Shown: in pieces, positions 36,754 to 46,276 of the stretch | Numbering within the stretch: position 1 is the first letter of the stretch | Layout: every line of letters starts with the position of its first letter | Source: Nocardia sp. NRRL S-836 | GTDB taxonomy: Bacteria > Actinomycetota > Actinomycetes > Mycobacteriales > Pseudonocardiaceae | Length of the DNA: 64,000 nucleotides | Reading direction: 5' to 3' | Assembly (NCBI RefSeq): GCF_001279525.1 | Contig: NZ_LGDY01000106.1 | Span: 75,350-139,349 of the forward strand | The notes under the pieces: generated by a model | What the model saw: the letters and a program-made list of their open reading frames with translations, nothing else | What the model was told of the DNA's origin: nothing | The model's database searches: none | Made by a program: the position numbers and the translations under genes

Positions 36754-37976
36754 CAGTTGCTACTCGCCGGTGCCACGAGCTCACGCAGTTCGCTGACCGC
36801 GGGACGTTGCCACCGCTGCGTCGGGATTGCCTTGACGACGTCCGTGGCGCGCGTGAGCACGATGCGTGTCCTGTGCTCTTCAGGCAGTTCGAGAAGCGCG
36901 TTCACCGCCAGAGCGCACGCGTCGTCGATGTCCCCCTCGACGGCCTCGCCGACGGCCTGGTCCAGCTTGATCAGCGCCGGGTCGATGACCGGAGCCGGAC
37001 CGGCGCGGTAGCGGTCCAGGGCTTCCCGCTGCACCTGCCGGGCGCGGTCGAACTCGCCGAGATAGGTCAGGGTGCCGGACAGGTAGAGCAACAAGCGCTT
37101 GTCGTTGAACTCGAACGCGGCGTCGGTCGACGGCGCGTCGAGCCGGTCGACCAGACGCTGTGCCGTGGCCATCGCGCGTTCCGCGCCGTCAGAGTCCCCG
37201 AACCGCGCGAGTGCGCGTCCTTCCGCCGCTGCGGCGAGAGCGGTGGCGCTGCTGACCGCACCCGCGGCGAGCACCTGCGCCTCCTGGGCCAGGGAGACGG
37301 TGCGCTCCAGCCGCCCGTAGTAGTACGGGAGCATCGCTTCGTGCGCCCGAACCTGCGCTCGCAGGAGGCCGTCGGTGGTGTCATCGGCTGCCAGGCGAGC
37401 GGTGCCGTACCAGGAGCGTGCACGGGTGACCTGGCCGAGTTTCATCAGGGCGTCCGCGCTCAGCAGGCTGAGGACGGCGGTCGCCGTGGACAGCCGCTGC
37501 TGCACCTTCGCGGGTTGCCGGTCTTCGGCCAGCCGGCGCACTTCGAGGAGGTCGGGCATCAGGTCGTCGAGCATCTTGGCGGGCGGGGTGTGGGTGTAGC
37601 TGTCGATCCAGTCAACGACCCGCTCCTCGATCAGCTCCAGGCGTCCCATCGACCCGAGTCCTTTCGAAAGGGTGCTGTCGACAAGGCCGCGCGCCTGGTC
37701 GACGCGTGCGAAGAGGGCGTCCTGAGTGGACAGCCGGCCAGTCGAGACGACAGCGGTCTGCTCCTCTGGTGTGGCTTGAGCGAGCAGGGTGTCGAGTTCC
37801 TGGAGCGACAGGTCGAGCGCGGCGGCCAATCTCTTGCGCTGTCGTGCCTGCGGCCGCTGGCCTGAACGCCACCGTGCGACGGTCGAACGGTCGACCTCCA
37901 GGGCCTCGGCCAAGGAGTCGATCGTGTAGCCGGCGTCCTCGCACGCTTTGATGAACGCGTCGCGTTTCGGGCTCAT
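36753..37976 (-). CDS. XRE-type helix-turn-helix regulator with long helical C-terminal region
   Basis: The 407-residue protein has an N-terminal HTH (YTIDSLAEALEVDRSTVARW, about residues 15-34) followed by about 330 residues of Ala/Leu-rich helices. These resemble TPR-like repeats seen in actinobacterial signal-peptide-binding XRE regulators. ATG 37976 is chosen because the longer frame (to 38021) enters the intergenic repeat. First gene of the operon with APH-like and NUDIX; divergent from the conserved unknown at 38304. Confidence 0.88.
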   Translation of the reverse strand: MSPKRDAFIKACEDAGYTIDSLAEALEVDRSTVARWRSGQRPQARQRKRLAAALDLSLQELDTLLAQATPEEQTAVVSTGRLSTQDALFARVDQARGLVDSTLSKGLGSMGRLELIEERVVDWIDSYTHTPPAKMLDDLMPDLLEVRRLAEDRQPAKVQQRLSTATAVLSLLSADALMKLGQVTRARSWYGTARLAADDTTDGLLRAQVRAHEAMLPYYYGRLERTVSLAQEAQVLAAGAVSSATALAAAAEGRALARFGDSDGAERAMATAQRLVDRLDAPSTDAAFEFNDKRLLLYLSGTLTYLGEFDRARQVQREALDRYRAGPAPVIDPALIKLDQAVGEAVEGDIDDACALAVNALLELPEEHRTRIVLTRATDVVKAIPTQRWQRPAVSELRELVAPASSN

Positions 37977-38303
37977 CGACGTCCTCCCCGTCGTCTCCAC
38001 CCTACGGTAGCGGAGGCGCATTCTCGCAGGTCAACCTGCATATGCGTACAAGATGCACACAGTCTGCGACGGGTCTGCCCACGTGATGCTCTGGTCGAAT
38101 GGCTCGGGTCCCACTTTGCTGAAAGAGACGCCGCTGGGTTCAGCAGGGCAGCCGCTGCCGGTGCGGCGGCAACACCGTCGAACCGGCTAACGGTGCCCGC
38201 AGTCGGTGCGCACGCGGGCGCAGCCGGCCCGTTCACCCACCTCGAACTGCCGGACGCCAGCCAGCTGGGACACGACTTTACGGAAGAGAAAGCACAGGAA
38301 TTG
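37977..38303. promoter_or_regulatory. Divergent regulatory region upstream of XRE gene
   Basis: This 327-bp gap contains GCAGGT-CA-ACCTGC (38026-38039), a perfect inverted repeat with a 2-bp centre, 50 bp from the XRE start. It is a candidate XRE operator. An imperfect tgcat...atgca pair lies just downstream. No gene is seen; the upstream part of the plus-strand frame has no ribosome site. Confidence 0.5.
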
Positions 38304-38948
38304 ATGACGACAACCAGCCAGCACAACCTCATCGTCGCGCCACACGTGACCTCGTGGTCTGCTGAGCAGAACTTGCAGTGCGGCCTGATCGTGCGCCCGG
38401 ACCGCCGCGGCGTCGGTTACGTGAACGAGCTGCCCGGTGACCGCGATGAGCACGGTGTCCTCTGGGTGAAGGTCGCTGAGCGCCACGGTGCGGGCAAACC
38501 GGACTTCGCGCGGGTCCACCCGGCACGACAGCGGCAGGCGATGAAGGAACTGCTGTGCCAGGTGTGTGCCAAGCCGGCTGACCGGACGTCGGACGGTGTT
38601 CTGTGGTTGATGCGGGATCACCGGGAGACGGAGGACCCGGACTGGCCTGAACACATGGCGTCGGTGGAACCTCCCACCTGCGTTCCGTGCATCGAGATCT
38701 CGTTGCGGCGCTGCCCTGCGCTTCGTCGTGGCGCTGTCGCGGTTCGGGTTCACGAGTACAGCGTCATGGGAGTCCGCGGCACCTTGTACAAGCCCGGCGT
38801 GTTCGCGCCCGAGCCGCTCAGGATCGAGCACCTCGTCCACGGTGACGCGCTGGCCGGCTGGATGGTTGCGGCGTCCTCGTTCCGGCTGTTGCAGAAGTGC
38901 AGCTTCGTCTCGTTCGAGGAGCTGGGCATCGCGGCAGATCTCGGATAG
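38304..38948 (+). CDS. Conserved unknown, Cys-rich, adjacent to XRE/APH/NUDIX operon
   Basis: The 214-residue protein starts at ATG 38304 (AGGAA just upstream). Four Cys lie in two pairs, C-x2-C (LLCQVCAKPADR) and C-x2-C-x8-C (PTCVPCIEISLRRC), suggesting a zinc-binding core around residues 90-140. No named family recognised; no signal peptide or membrane segment. Divergent from the XRE regulator across its candidate operator, so likely under its control. A longer frame to 38193 is not supported. Confidence 0.65.
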   Translation: MTTTSQHNLIVAPHVTSWSAEQNLQCGLIVRPDRRGVGYVNELPGDRDEHGVLWVKVAERHGAGKPDFARVHPARQRQAMKELLCQVCAKPADRTSDGVLWLMRDHRETEDPDWPEHMASVEPPTCVPCIEISLRRCPALRRGAVAVRVHEYSVMGVRGTLYKPGVFAPEPLRIEHLVHGDALAGWMVAASSFRLLQKCSFVSFEELGIAADLG

Positions 38949-39174
38949 CTGCTGTGCCAGATGGTGGAGAACGCCGTCCAGCCGTCCGCGGTGCTCGATG
39001 TCATGGCCCTCGGCCACGTCCACCAGGTGCCGGTGTCGCGGTGGCAGACCGTGGTGAAGCAGGCGCAGCACGCTGGCTTGGTCCGCGCGCGAGATGGCGG
39101 CTGAGTTGTCCAACCAGTAGCTGGAGCCTGGTCCAGGAGTGCGGTTCTGCTCAGCATCACGCGCGGGCTCGGTG

Positions 39175-39360
39175 TCACCTCTTCTTCGGCCAGGGGATCA
39201 GCAGCATGATCCCGGCGGCGACGCACAGCAGCCCGATCGTCGTCCACAGCTGCTGCCCGGTCATGAAGCTGCCCTTCAGGTAACCCAGTCCTTGGGCAGT
39301 CCACACCCCACCGAGGAGCAGCAGCACGATCCCGAGGCCGACCAGCAGTTTTCTGCTCAT
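39175..39360 (-). CDS. Small two-segment membrane protein
   Basis: The 61-residue protein has hydrophobic helices at about 5-22 and 40-57 joined by a short loop, with a basic start (MSRKLL) and end (PWPKKR). No family recognised; typical of small actinobacterial membrane proteins. Stands alone. Confidence 0.75.
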   Translation of the reverse strand: MSRKLLVGLGIVLLLLGGVWTAQGLGYLKGSFMTGQQLWTTIGLLCVAAGIMLLIPWPKKR

Positions 39361-39415
39361 GTGCGGAGGCTACCGGTCAGCGGCACGCGCTGGGGTCCAC
39401 AGTGGAGCGCTGCGT

Positions 39416-40009
39416 TCAGCCGTTCGCGTCGCTGAGTGGCTGTGGGCACTGGCCACCGGGTGTGGTCAGCAGTTCGAAGTGCCACATCTCGTTGGCGTAG
39501 GTCTGGCACAGGCCGTAGTCGGCGCCGTGCTGGATGAGCCAGTCAGCGGCGGCGGTCGGGCCGATGTCGATCGCCTGGCCTGTGACGTGCTTCGACTTCT
39601 CCGGCGGGTGCACGAGTTTGCGCGCCTCCTCCACGCTGCGGTACCGCGCGATGGCCTCGTCCAGCAGGCGCTGCTGGTACTGCGTGCTGCGCCAGCCCGA
39701 CGTCACCCGCAGCTCCACCCCGCGCGCCGCGGCGTTAGTGGCGGCCGTCCGCACCGCGGTCAGCAGGGCGGGGTCGAGGTTGGCGATGGCGGCGTGACCG
39801 GTGTCGTTGAGCGAGATGCTGCCGTTCTCGGGGATGCTGCCATCTCCTGCCGCGCGGTTCGGCGTGTTCTGGGACGGGCCCAGGGTGGGTGGCAGGCCCG
39901 GGCGGGGCGCGGGATCCGGTTGTGCGGTGCACGCCGTCGCTGCGAGCACGGCGACGAGCGCGGCGACGCTCCGAAGTCGGGTGCCGCCTGGGTTTTGCCG
40001 CGTTGCCAC
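39416..40009 (-). CDS. M15 family D,D-carboxypeptidase (VanY-like), lipoprotein
   Basis: The 197-residue protein has a signal peptide ending in an A-x-A-C lipobox-like site (LAATAC, Cys near residue 27), a Pro/Asn-rich linker, and a VanY-type domain. The zinc ligands are S-x-H-x6-D (KSKHVTGQAIDIG, about residues 141-153) and the final W-H-F-E (MWHFE). It trims stem peptides of peptidoglycan. No vancomycin cluster is nearby, so it is more likely housekeeping wall remodelling. Confidence 0.9.
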   Translation of the reverse strand: MATRQNPGGTRLRSVAALVAVLAATACTAQPDPAPRPGLPPTLGPSQNTPNRAAGDGSIPENGSISLNDTGHAAIANLDPALLTAVRTAATNAAARGVELRVTSGWRSTQYQQRLLDEAIARYRSVEEARKLVHPPEKSKHVTGQAIDIGPTAAADWLIQHGADYGLCQTYANEMWHFELLTTPGGQCPQPLSDANG

Positions 40010-40465
40010 TGCCTGTTCTCCTCGTGACCGGTGCCGGAGTTCAACGCTGTCGACACTTCACGAGCCATGTCATCGCGCCTCGAACGGAATGTGCTCGTTG
40101 TGCAACGAACCGTCACGCGCGCGACGGCCCAGGTCAGGCGGTCCACGACTGTGGCGGCGACAGCGGCAGGGCGGCGGTTGAGGGGACGCGGCGGCAGAGC
40201 GGTGGCGGTGGTGGGCGGGCGCCTCAGGGTGGCGGTCAAGGGGCGGTGGCGGCCGTGGTGAACAGGGCGAGCGCGGCGAAGCCGGTGTGCGGCTGACACG
40301 GCGGGAGCCGTGTGACGAACGGGCGCGCTGGCCCTTCGCGGCGGCCGGACGGTGTTCATCGCCTGGTCAGCGGCCTGGTGAGGCGCGCGGGGGTGTCGTT
40401 GCGGCCGTGGTTGTCGGTGGTGGGCTGTATCGTCACGGATCCCCACCCCGTACAGGTACTGGTGC
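40010..40465. other. GC-rich intergenic region, nothing recognised
   Basis: This 456-bp gap between the M15 peptidase and the helicase has low-complexity gcg/ggt-rich sequence. Open frames on both strands give only Arg/Ala-rich strings without domain or start signal. Presumably contains the helicase promoter; no clear -10/-35 or operator identified. Confidence 0.6.
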
Positions 40466-43400
40466 ATGACTCACGCCGATGACCGAGCCGGCCTCGACAC
40501 GTCCGTCGCCGGTGTTGCCCGCCGTCTGTGGGGCGTCGAGCCGGCGCCCGCGATTCCGCGGTATGCGGAGCCGGGTTGGCAGCTCTCGCCTCACCCGATC
40601 GACCGGCGGTGTCCGCGGTGTGCCGGGGAGTTGCACGGGCTCTACCGGGTTGCGGGCAACGTCGGCAAGCCTCGGCTCCAGGCGGCTGTGGTGTGTCCGC
40701 TGTGTCCGGCGTCGTTCAAGCTCAGTGACCTGCAGTTGGCGCAGCGGGCGGTGCTGGGCGAGTTGCGGCCGGAAGCGGTCGCTCGGCGGCTCGCGGATGA
40801 CGAGCGCCTGTCCAAGCTGGCCGCCGAGCAACGGGTCAGGCCGTCGGCACCGGCTCACCGGCCGGAACCGGCGGTGGACCACCCGGCCGCGGCCGCCACG
40901 ACGCCCGTCGCACCACGGCCGAGCCGGGTGGAGCGGCCGCAGGAGGAGGCTGGACCGCAGCACAACGGAAAGCAGGCCCAGACCAGGGCACAGTCGCCCG
41001 AAGTCGATGCACAGCCGCCCCGGCTCCAAGGGCAACCACCCCAGGTTGAAGCCCAGCCGCTCTGGCCGGACACCCAGCCATCCGCGCTCGACGACCAACC
41101 GCCCCACGTCGCGGCACAGCCACCCCGAGCCGAAGCACAACCGGCCCAGGCCGAAGGCGACACCCGGCAACCCGAGACGCAGCCGGAACGCGATCCCGCG
41201 ACCCCGCCCCGCCGCACCTCGACCATCGTCACCGCGGCCAAGATCCGCCGCATCCTCGCCGACGCCGATGCCACCACGGCACGCGACGACGTGCCGGTCG
41301 CGCTCCCGCCCGCGCCCGTCGAGCCCGAGCACCGGTTGTTGTTCTGGTGCAAGACGGTCGACCCCGAGTTGACCGTGCCACGACTGCCCGGCGGCACGGA
41401 CGTGCGGGTCGTGTTCCCAGACGAGAACGAGTTCGACGAGCTGCGCGAACGGCTGGGCGCGGCGGGCGTCCCGTTCCGGGCGGTGCCGCACTGGGTCGAG
41501 GAGGAGTGGATCACCTCGGTCGACGCCGAGGACGGGTCGTTGGCACAACTGCGGGTGACGCCGTCGCTGACCGGGATGGCGGGTCTGGTCGCGGAACCTG
41601 CGGCGCCGCTGGACGGGGCGGACGCGCGGGCGGCGCGGGATGCGTTCGAGTTGTTGTGGGAGTTGCACGAGCCGGTTGACCGCACGGTGGCGCCGCAGCC
41701 GGTGCCCGCCGAGGAGCTGGTGCCGCGGGATTGGTTGCGGTTCCTGCCCTACTCGACGTTGAACCCGGCGCAGGCGCAGGCGTGTCCTTCCATTGTGGAT
41801 GGTGACGGGCACGTGGTGGTCACGGCGCCGACCGGTGCGGGCAAGACGGTGATCGGGATGCTCGCGGTGTTGCGCAGCATCCTGGAGGACGGGCGCAAGG
41901 CGGCGTGGCTGGTGCCGCAGCGGACGTTGACCGACGAGCTGGACCGCGAGCTGGAAACGTGGCGTGGGCAGGGGTTGCGGGTCGAGCGGCTGTCCGGTGA
42001 GTACGCCGTGGACGTGGAACGGGTGCGGGCCGCGGATCTCTGGGTGGCGACCACGGAGAAGTTCGAGGCGATCTGCCGGGCGTCGTCGTTGCAGACGGCG
42101 CTGGCCGAGGTCGGCTGCATGGTCGTGGACGAGATCCACCTGCTCGGCAGCGCCGGGCGGGGGGCGTTGCTGGAGGCGTTGCTCGCGAGGGTGCGAGGGG
42201 CGGAGTCGCCGGTGCGGATCGTGGGGTTGTCGGCCACGGTGTCGAACGCCTCGGAGGTCGCGGACTGGCTGGAGGGTGAGCTGGTGAGCACGACCTGGCG
42301 GCCGTCACGGCTCACGTGGCAGCTGCCGATGTTGCCGGCCACCTCGCGGCACGCCGAGGCGTCGCGCATGCGGGAGCAGGCCGTCGCGGAGCTCGTGCAG
42401 CGGCACACCGCCGAGAAGGGCAGTGTCCTGGTGTTCTGCGGGTCGAAGCCGAAGGTGCGGTCGACGGCGCTGATGATCGCCGCCGAGCGTGGTGCGCCGG
42501 TGCACCTGGTGGGGCCGACGGACTTCGACAAGCTGGAGACCGTGTGCGCCGAGGTCGGGGTGCGGCTGCACTACGCCGACTGGGACGGCAAGCACGCGTC
42601 CGAGCAGGCGTTCCGCGCGAGGGAGGCGGACGTGCTGGTGGCCACGACCACCGTGGCCGCCGGGGTGAACCTGCCCGCCCGCGCGGTCGTCGTGCGTGAC
42701 ACGAAGATCGGCACCGAGCCGATGGACACCGCGACGGTGATGCAGATGTTCGGCCGGGCCGGGCGGGTCGGCGCCGGGGAGACCGAGGGCTGGGCGTACC
42801 TGCTCACCGACGAGACCGAACGTGCCGAGTGGCAACGCCGGCTGATGGCGGGTTACTCGGTCTACTCCCAGATCTACGACAGCCTGCCCGACCACGTGCT
42901 CGCCGAGGTGTTGCAGGGCCGCATCACGACGGCCGTCGAGGCCGAGGAGTGGTGGCGGCAGACCCTCGCCTTCGCCCAGGGCGACGAGGACGTCGAACCG
43001 GTGCGCGACGCATTGCAGTTCCTCGTCGAGAAGGACTACCTCGGCCAGCATGAACGTGACGGCGACACGGTGCTCACGGTCACCGAGCTGGGGCGGCTGA
43101 CCGCCCAGCTCATGGTGTCGACCTACACCGGTGCCCGGTTGCGGCAGGTGCTCGGCATGCTGCCGGCCCCGGAGGACGCCGACACGGCGGAGGAAGCGCT
43201 GACCTGCGTGCTCGGCGTGACGGTTCCGGAGCTGGCCGACGCGCCGGTGGCCGAGGTCAACCGGCCTGCGGTGGCCACCGCGATCCGTGCTCGCGGCCGC
43301 ACCTCGCGGCTCACCGACACGACGGCCGTCCAGGGGCTGGGGTCGTCCGCCAGCGTCCAGCGCGGTGATCTGGCGTGGGCGGCGCTGCTGCTCGTGGCCC

Positions 43401-44116
43401 GCTCACCGCAGCTGTTCACCGGCCGCGGGCGGCGGGCGGTCGCGGGCATTCCGCTGGGCTCGCTGTACCCGGTGCTGGAGCAGGCTCCCCGCTATCTCTC
43501 GTGGCTCGCGGCGCAGGGGTACCTGGGCACCGTGCACCCGTGGGTCGCGATCGTGTCCGCCGACCTGGACCGGCGGGTGCGGTGGCGTGCCTGCACGCCC
43601 GGCCGCGGTGCCGGTCGGCTGCTGTGGATGTGCGAGCAGATGGCCACACGGGCGCACGCGAAGGAACTGGTGCCCGGCATGTGGCGCTCGGCGATCGGAC
43701 GTGGTGTGCGCGCACCGGACTGGGCGCCGGGCCGGCCACCGGCGCACTGCCAGCTCGACCAGGCCGCCTACACCGCCCTGCTGCGCGAACGGACGACCGC
43801 CGCGCAGCTGACCGCACGCGGCGACGGGGTGACCATCACCGGCATCGCGGGCGCGGCGGCGGTCGCGTGGACGGGCCGCAGGCACACCGCGGTCACGATC
43901 ACCAGGGCCACCACCGAGCTCGGCTACCCGGTGCTCGACGACGACGATCCCGACGCGGGCGCCGCCAGCGGTGCCGCCGTGTTCACCCGCCGCGGCGACC
44001 ACCGGGCCACCGGCTGGCTCGCCGCGTACGGGCAGCTCACCACGTCCGCCGAGGACGCCGAGGACGCCGACAAGCCGGTGGCGAAGCCGGTACGGCGGGG
44101 TCTCGGCCGCGCCTGA
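40466..44116 (+). CDS. Large Ski2-like superfamily 2 helicase with N-terminal zinc ribbon and Pro/Gln linker
   Basis: The 1216-residue protein has an N-terminal four-Cys zinc motif (C49/C52, C77/C80), then a Pro/Gln/Ala-rich repeated linker (about 165-240). A helicase core follows: motif I APTGAGKT at 454-461, DEIH at 555-558, LSATVSNASEVADW, LVATTTVAAGVNLP and QMFGRAGRVGAGE. A winged-helix-like and ratchet-like C-terminal region completes it. The motifs match Ski2/Hel308-type DNA or RNA helicases rather than UvrD or RecQ. Single gene, no nuclease partner next to it. Roles in repair, RNA processing or phage defence are all possible; the sequence does not decide. Confidence 0.88.
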   Translation: MTHADDRAGLDTSVAGVARRLWGVEPAPAIPRYAEPGWQLSPHPIDRRCPRCAGELHGLYRVAGNVGKPRLQAAVVCPLCPASFKLSDLQLAQRAVLGELRPEAVARRLADDERLSKLAAEQRVRPSAPAHRPEPAVDHPAAAATTPVAPRPSRVERPQEEAGPQHNGKQAQTRAQSPEVDAQPPRLQGQPPQVEAQPLWPDTQPSALDDQPPHVAAQPPRAEAQPAQAEGDTRQPETQPERDPATPPRRTSTIVTAAKIRRILADADATTARDDVPVALPPAPVEPEHRLLFWCKTVDPELTVPRLPGGTDVRVVFPDENEFDELRERLGAAGVPFRAVPHWVEEEWITSVDAEDGSLAQLRVTPSLTGMAGLVAEPAAPLDGADARAARDAFELLWELHEPVDRTVAPQPVPAEELVPRDWLRFLPYSTLNPAQAQACPSIVDGDGHVVVTAPTGAGKTVIGMLAVLRSILEDGRKAAWLVPQRTLTDELDRELETWRGQGLRVERLSGEYAVDVERVRAADLWVATTEKFEAICRASSLQTALAEVGCMVVDEIHLLGSAGRGALLEALLARVRGAESPVRIVGLSATVSNASEVADWLEGELVSTTWRPSRLTWQLPMLPATSRHAEASRMREQAVAELVQRHTAEKGSVLVFCGSKPKVRSTALMIAAERGAPVHLVGPTDFDKLETVCAEVGVRLHYADWDGKHASEQAFRAREADVLVATTTVAAGVNLPARAVVVRDTKIGTEPMDTATVMQMFGRAGRVGAGETEGWAYLLTDETERAEWQRRLMAGYSVYSQIYDSLPDHVLAEVLQGRITTAVEAEEWWRQTLAFAQGDEDVEPVRDALQFLVEKDYLGQHERDGDTVLTVTELGRLTAQLMVSTYTGARLRQVLGMLPAPEDADTAEEALTCVLGVTVPELADAPVAEVNRPAVATAIRARGRTSRLTDTTAVQGLGSSASVQRGDLAWAALLLVARSPQLFTGRGRRAVAGIPLGSLYPVLEQAPRYLSWLAAQGYLGTVHPWVAIVSADLDRRVRWRACTPGRGAGRLLWMCEQMATRAHAKELVPGMWRSAIGRGVRAPDWAPGRPPAHCQLDQAAYTALLRERTTAAQLTARGDGVTITGIAGAAAVAWTGRRHTAVTITRATTELGYPVLDDDDPDAGAASGAAVFTRRGDHRATGWLAAYGQLTTSAEDAEDADKPVAKPVRRGLGRA

Positions 44117-44129
44117 GCCCGCACAGCGG

Positions 44130-44834
44130 TCACCCGGCGATCTTGTACCGGCCCAGCACCATCTGGGCCAGCTCGTCCGCGACCTCGTCCAGGGTCGCGT
44201 CGACCCATCCGACGACCCAGTCGTGCATGAGCCCGTTGACGGCACCGATGATGGCGGCGGCCGTCATCCGGTAGTTGCCGGGCGGGATCTCACCGCGGGC
44301 GGCGGCCTCCGCGGCGAGCCGGTTGATCAGCTCGATCCAGAGCACGCGGCGTTCGAGGCGCTGGCGGTCCATGCGCGGGCTCACGCCGACGACCTCGACG
44401 TAGGCGATGCGGGCGTGGCGCAGGTCGGAGCAGGCGCCCTTCACGTACGCGTGCACGGCCACGGGCAGCAGCTCCGCCATGGACAGACCGGCCAGTTCGG
44501 GCAGCACCGCGGCGACCGCCTGCGCCGCCACGTCGTTGACGTGCAGGTGCAGGTCGGCCAGCAGGTCCTCCAGGGTGCGGTACTCCTCGTAGAACTGGCG
44601 GCTCGACAGCCCGGCCGCCTTGCACAGGTCGCCCAGCCGCGTGCCCCGGTAGCCCGGTCCGGCACCGAACAGCTCCAGGCCGGCCTCCCGGAACCGCGCG
44701 CGGCGCTCGTCACGGCGTTCGGCCGCGTCCTTGCCGCCGTACCGGCCCTCCGCCGGGGTGATCCTGCCTGCCAACTGTTCCTCCGTCGGACGATCTGCGG
44801 CCGTTTCCTCGACAGGTCTTGTGGCGGGCGTCAC
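44130..44834 (-). CDS. TetR family regulator beside perfect 28-bp palindrome
   Basis: The 234-residue protein starts at GTG 44834 and has a basic N-terminus, then an HTH (GTRLGDLCKAAGLSSRQFYE, about residues 70-90) and a TetR C-terminal domain. A longer frame up to 44978 would run through the palindrome and the promoter of the divergent gene, so it is rejected. Its target is presumably the secreted beta-propeller gene and itself. Confidence 0.88.
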   Translation of the reverse strand: MTPATRPVEETAADRPTEEQLAGRITPAEGRYGGKDAAERRDERRARFREAGLELFGAGPGYRGTRLGDLCKAAGLSSRQFYEEYRTLEDLLADLHLHVNDVAAQAVAAVLPELAGLSMAELLPVAVHAYVKGACSDLRHARIAYVEVVGVSPRMDRQRLERRVLWIELINRLAAEAAARGEIPPGNYRMTAAAIIGAVNGLMHDWVVGWVDATLDEVADELAQMVLGRYKIAG

Positions 44835-44857
44835 CCCGACCCTACTATCCAGTAGCC

Positions 44858-44885
44858 AGATCTGAACTTGGCCAAGTTCAGATCT
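44858..44885. promoter_or_regulatory. Perfect 28-bp palindrome, TetR operator
   Basis: AGATCTGAACTTGG and its exact reverse complement meet at 44871/44872, 23 bp upstream of the TetR start and 107 bp upstream of the beta-propeller start. Length and perfection are above chance and typical of TetR operators. Confidence 0.88.
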
Positions 44886-44992
44886 TACCGGGGCGTGTCC
44901 GCCGCCGGGACCCTGCGCACTCGTCCCGGAAACGGACCCGTCCCGAGTTCCCGCCATGCGTGTGGCAACCCACCTCACTCGGAGATGCAGCG

Positions 44993-46276
44993 ATGAACGC
45001 TACGTCCGACCCTGCACGGAAAGCCCTTTCCGGGAGCGCTCTCACGCGCCGCCTGACCCGCGCCGCCGCGGCGGCGACCGTTCTCGCCGCCTGCGTCACC
45101 ACGCCGGGCGCCTCGGCCAGTGCCGCGGCCGAGCTGCGCGAGGTGATGTTCGTCGGCAACAACTGGGACGGCACCGCCGACGTCATCCGCTCCACCGGCG
45201 ACTACGCCAAGATCGGCCGCCTCAACGTCGTCCCCGACAAGAACCAGCGGCTCACCGAGATCTACCTCAACCCGATCAAGCTCGCGTTCTTCCTCGGCAT
45301 CCGGCAGGGCCCCGGCGAGGGGCACGACCAGCTGGTGGACGACATGTACGCCACGCCGGACGGCACGGCCATGGTCGTCTCCCGCCCCAGCTTCGCCGAC
45401 GTCGTGTCGATCGAGCTGGCCACGGGCAAGCTGAAGTGGCGGTTCCCGGTGTCCGGCTTCCGCTCCGACCACATGGCCGTCTCCCCCGACGGCGGCAAGG
45501 TCGCGGTGTCGGCGTCCACGTCGAACACGGTGCACGTGCTGGACATCAACACCGGCCGGCAGCTGGGCTCGTTCAAGACCGGTGACAAGCCGCACGAGAA
45601 CGTCTTCACCGACGGCGGCCGCTACCTGTGGAACATGTCGATCGGCGAGGTCAACAACAACTTCGACGCACCGGACCAGGACTGGCTCAAGGGCGACCGG
45701 CACATCACCGTCGTCGACACCAGCACCTACCAGGTGGTGAAGACCATCGACATGCGCGGCCGGCTGGACGCGTTCGGCCGCAGCGACCTGTCCGACGCCG
45801 TGCGGCCCACGGTGTTCAGCCCCGACTACTCGAAGCTGTACTTCCAGGTGTCGTTCTTCAACGGCTTCGTGGAGTACGACATCGCCACCGACCGGGTCAC
45901 GAGGGTGAAGACCCTGCCGAAGAACCCGAACACCAGCGACGACCGCACGACGTTCGTCAACGACTCCCGCCACCACGGCCTGTCCATCAACCCCGACGGC
46001 AGCAAGCTCTGCGTCGCCGGGACCATGGACGACTACGCCACGGTCGTCGACCGCGCCACCCTCGACCAGGGCCCGCTCGTCACGGCCGCCAAGCCCTACT
46101 GGGCCACGGTCAGCGGTGACGGCCGCGCGTGCATCATCTCCGAGAGCGGCGCCGACCAGGTCACCGCGATCGACTTCACCACCGGGCGCAAGGTCGTCTC
46201 GGTGCCGGTCGGTGACCACCCGCAGCGCGTTCGCATCGCCCGCATCACCGCCGGGTGGACCGGTCCCACCGGTTGA
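44993..46276 (+). CDS. Secreted YncE-like beta-propeller protein
   Basis: The 427-residue protein has a signal peptide (about 1-47, ending SASA) followed by six to seven YVTN/YncE-type blades, each with an S-P-D-G or N-P-D-G turn (DHMAVSPDGGKVAVSAS; HGLSINPDGSKLCVAG). No enzyme motif, so likely a binding scaffold outside the cell. GGAGATG lies about 8 bp before ATG 44993. Divergent from TetR across a perfect palindrome, so expression is probably TetR-controlled. Confidence 0.88.
   Translation: MNATSDPARKALSGSALTRRLTRAAAAATVLAACVTTPGASASAAAELREVMFVGNNWDGTADVIRSTGDYAKIGRLNVVPDKNQRLTEIYLNPIKLAFFLGIRQGPGEGHDQLVDDMYATPDGTAMVVSRPSFADVVSIELATGKLKWRFPVSGFRSDHMAVSPDGGKVAVSASTSNTVHVLDINTGRQLGSFKTGDKPHENVFTDGGRYLWNMSIGEVNNNFDAPDQDWLKGDRHITVVDTSTYQVVKTIDMRGRLDAFGRSDLSDAVRPTVFSPDYSKLYFQVSFFNGFVEYDIATDRVTRVKTLPKNPNTSDDRTTFVNDSRHHGLSINPDGSKLCVAGTMDDYATVVDRATLDQGPLVTAAKPYWATVSGDGRACIISESGADQVTAIDFTTGRKVVSVPVGDHPQRVRIARITAGWTGPTG

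Noticed and set aside
38187..39113. A 308-codon minus-strand frame across the 38304 gene
   Set aside because: Most of it is antisense to the supported Cys-pair protein; the part at 38949-39113 has fair GC3 but no start signal or domain. I treat 38949-39174 as non-coding or degraded.
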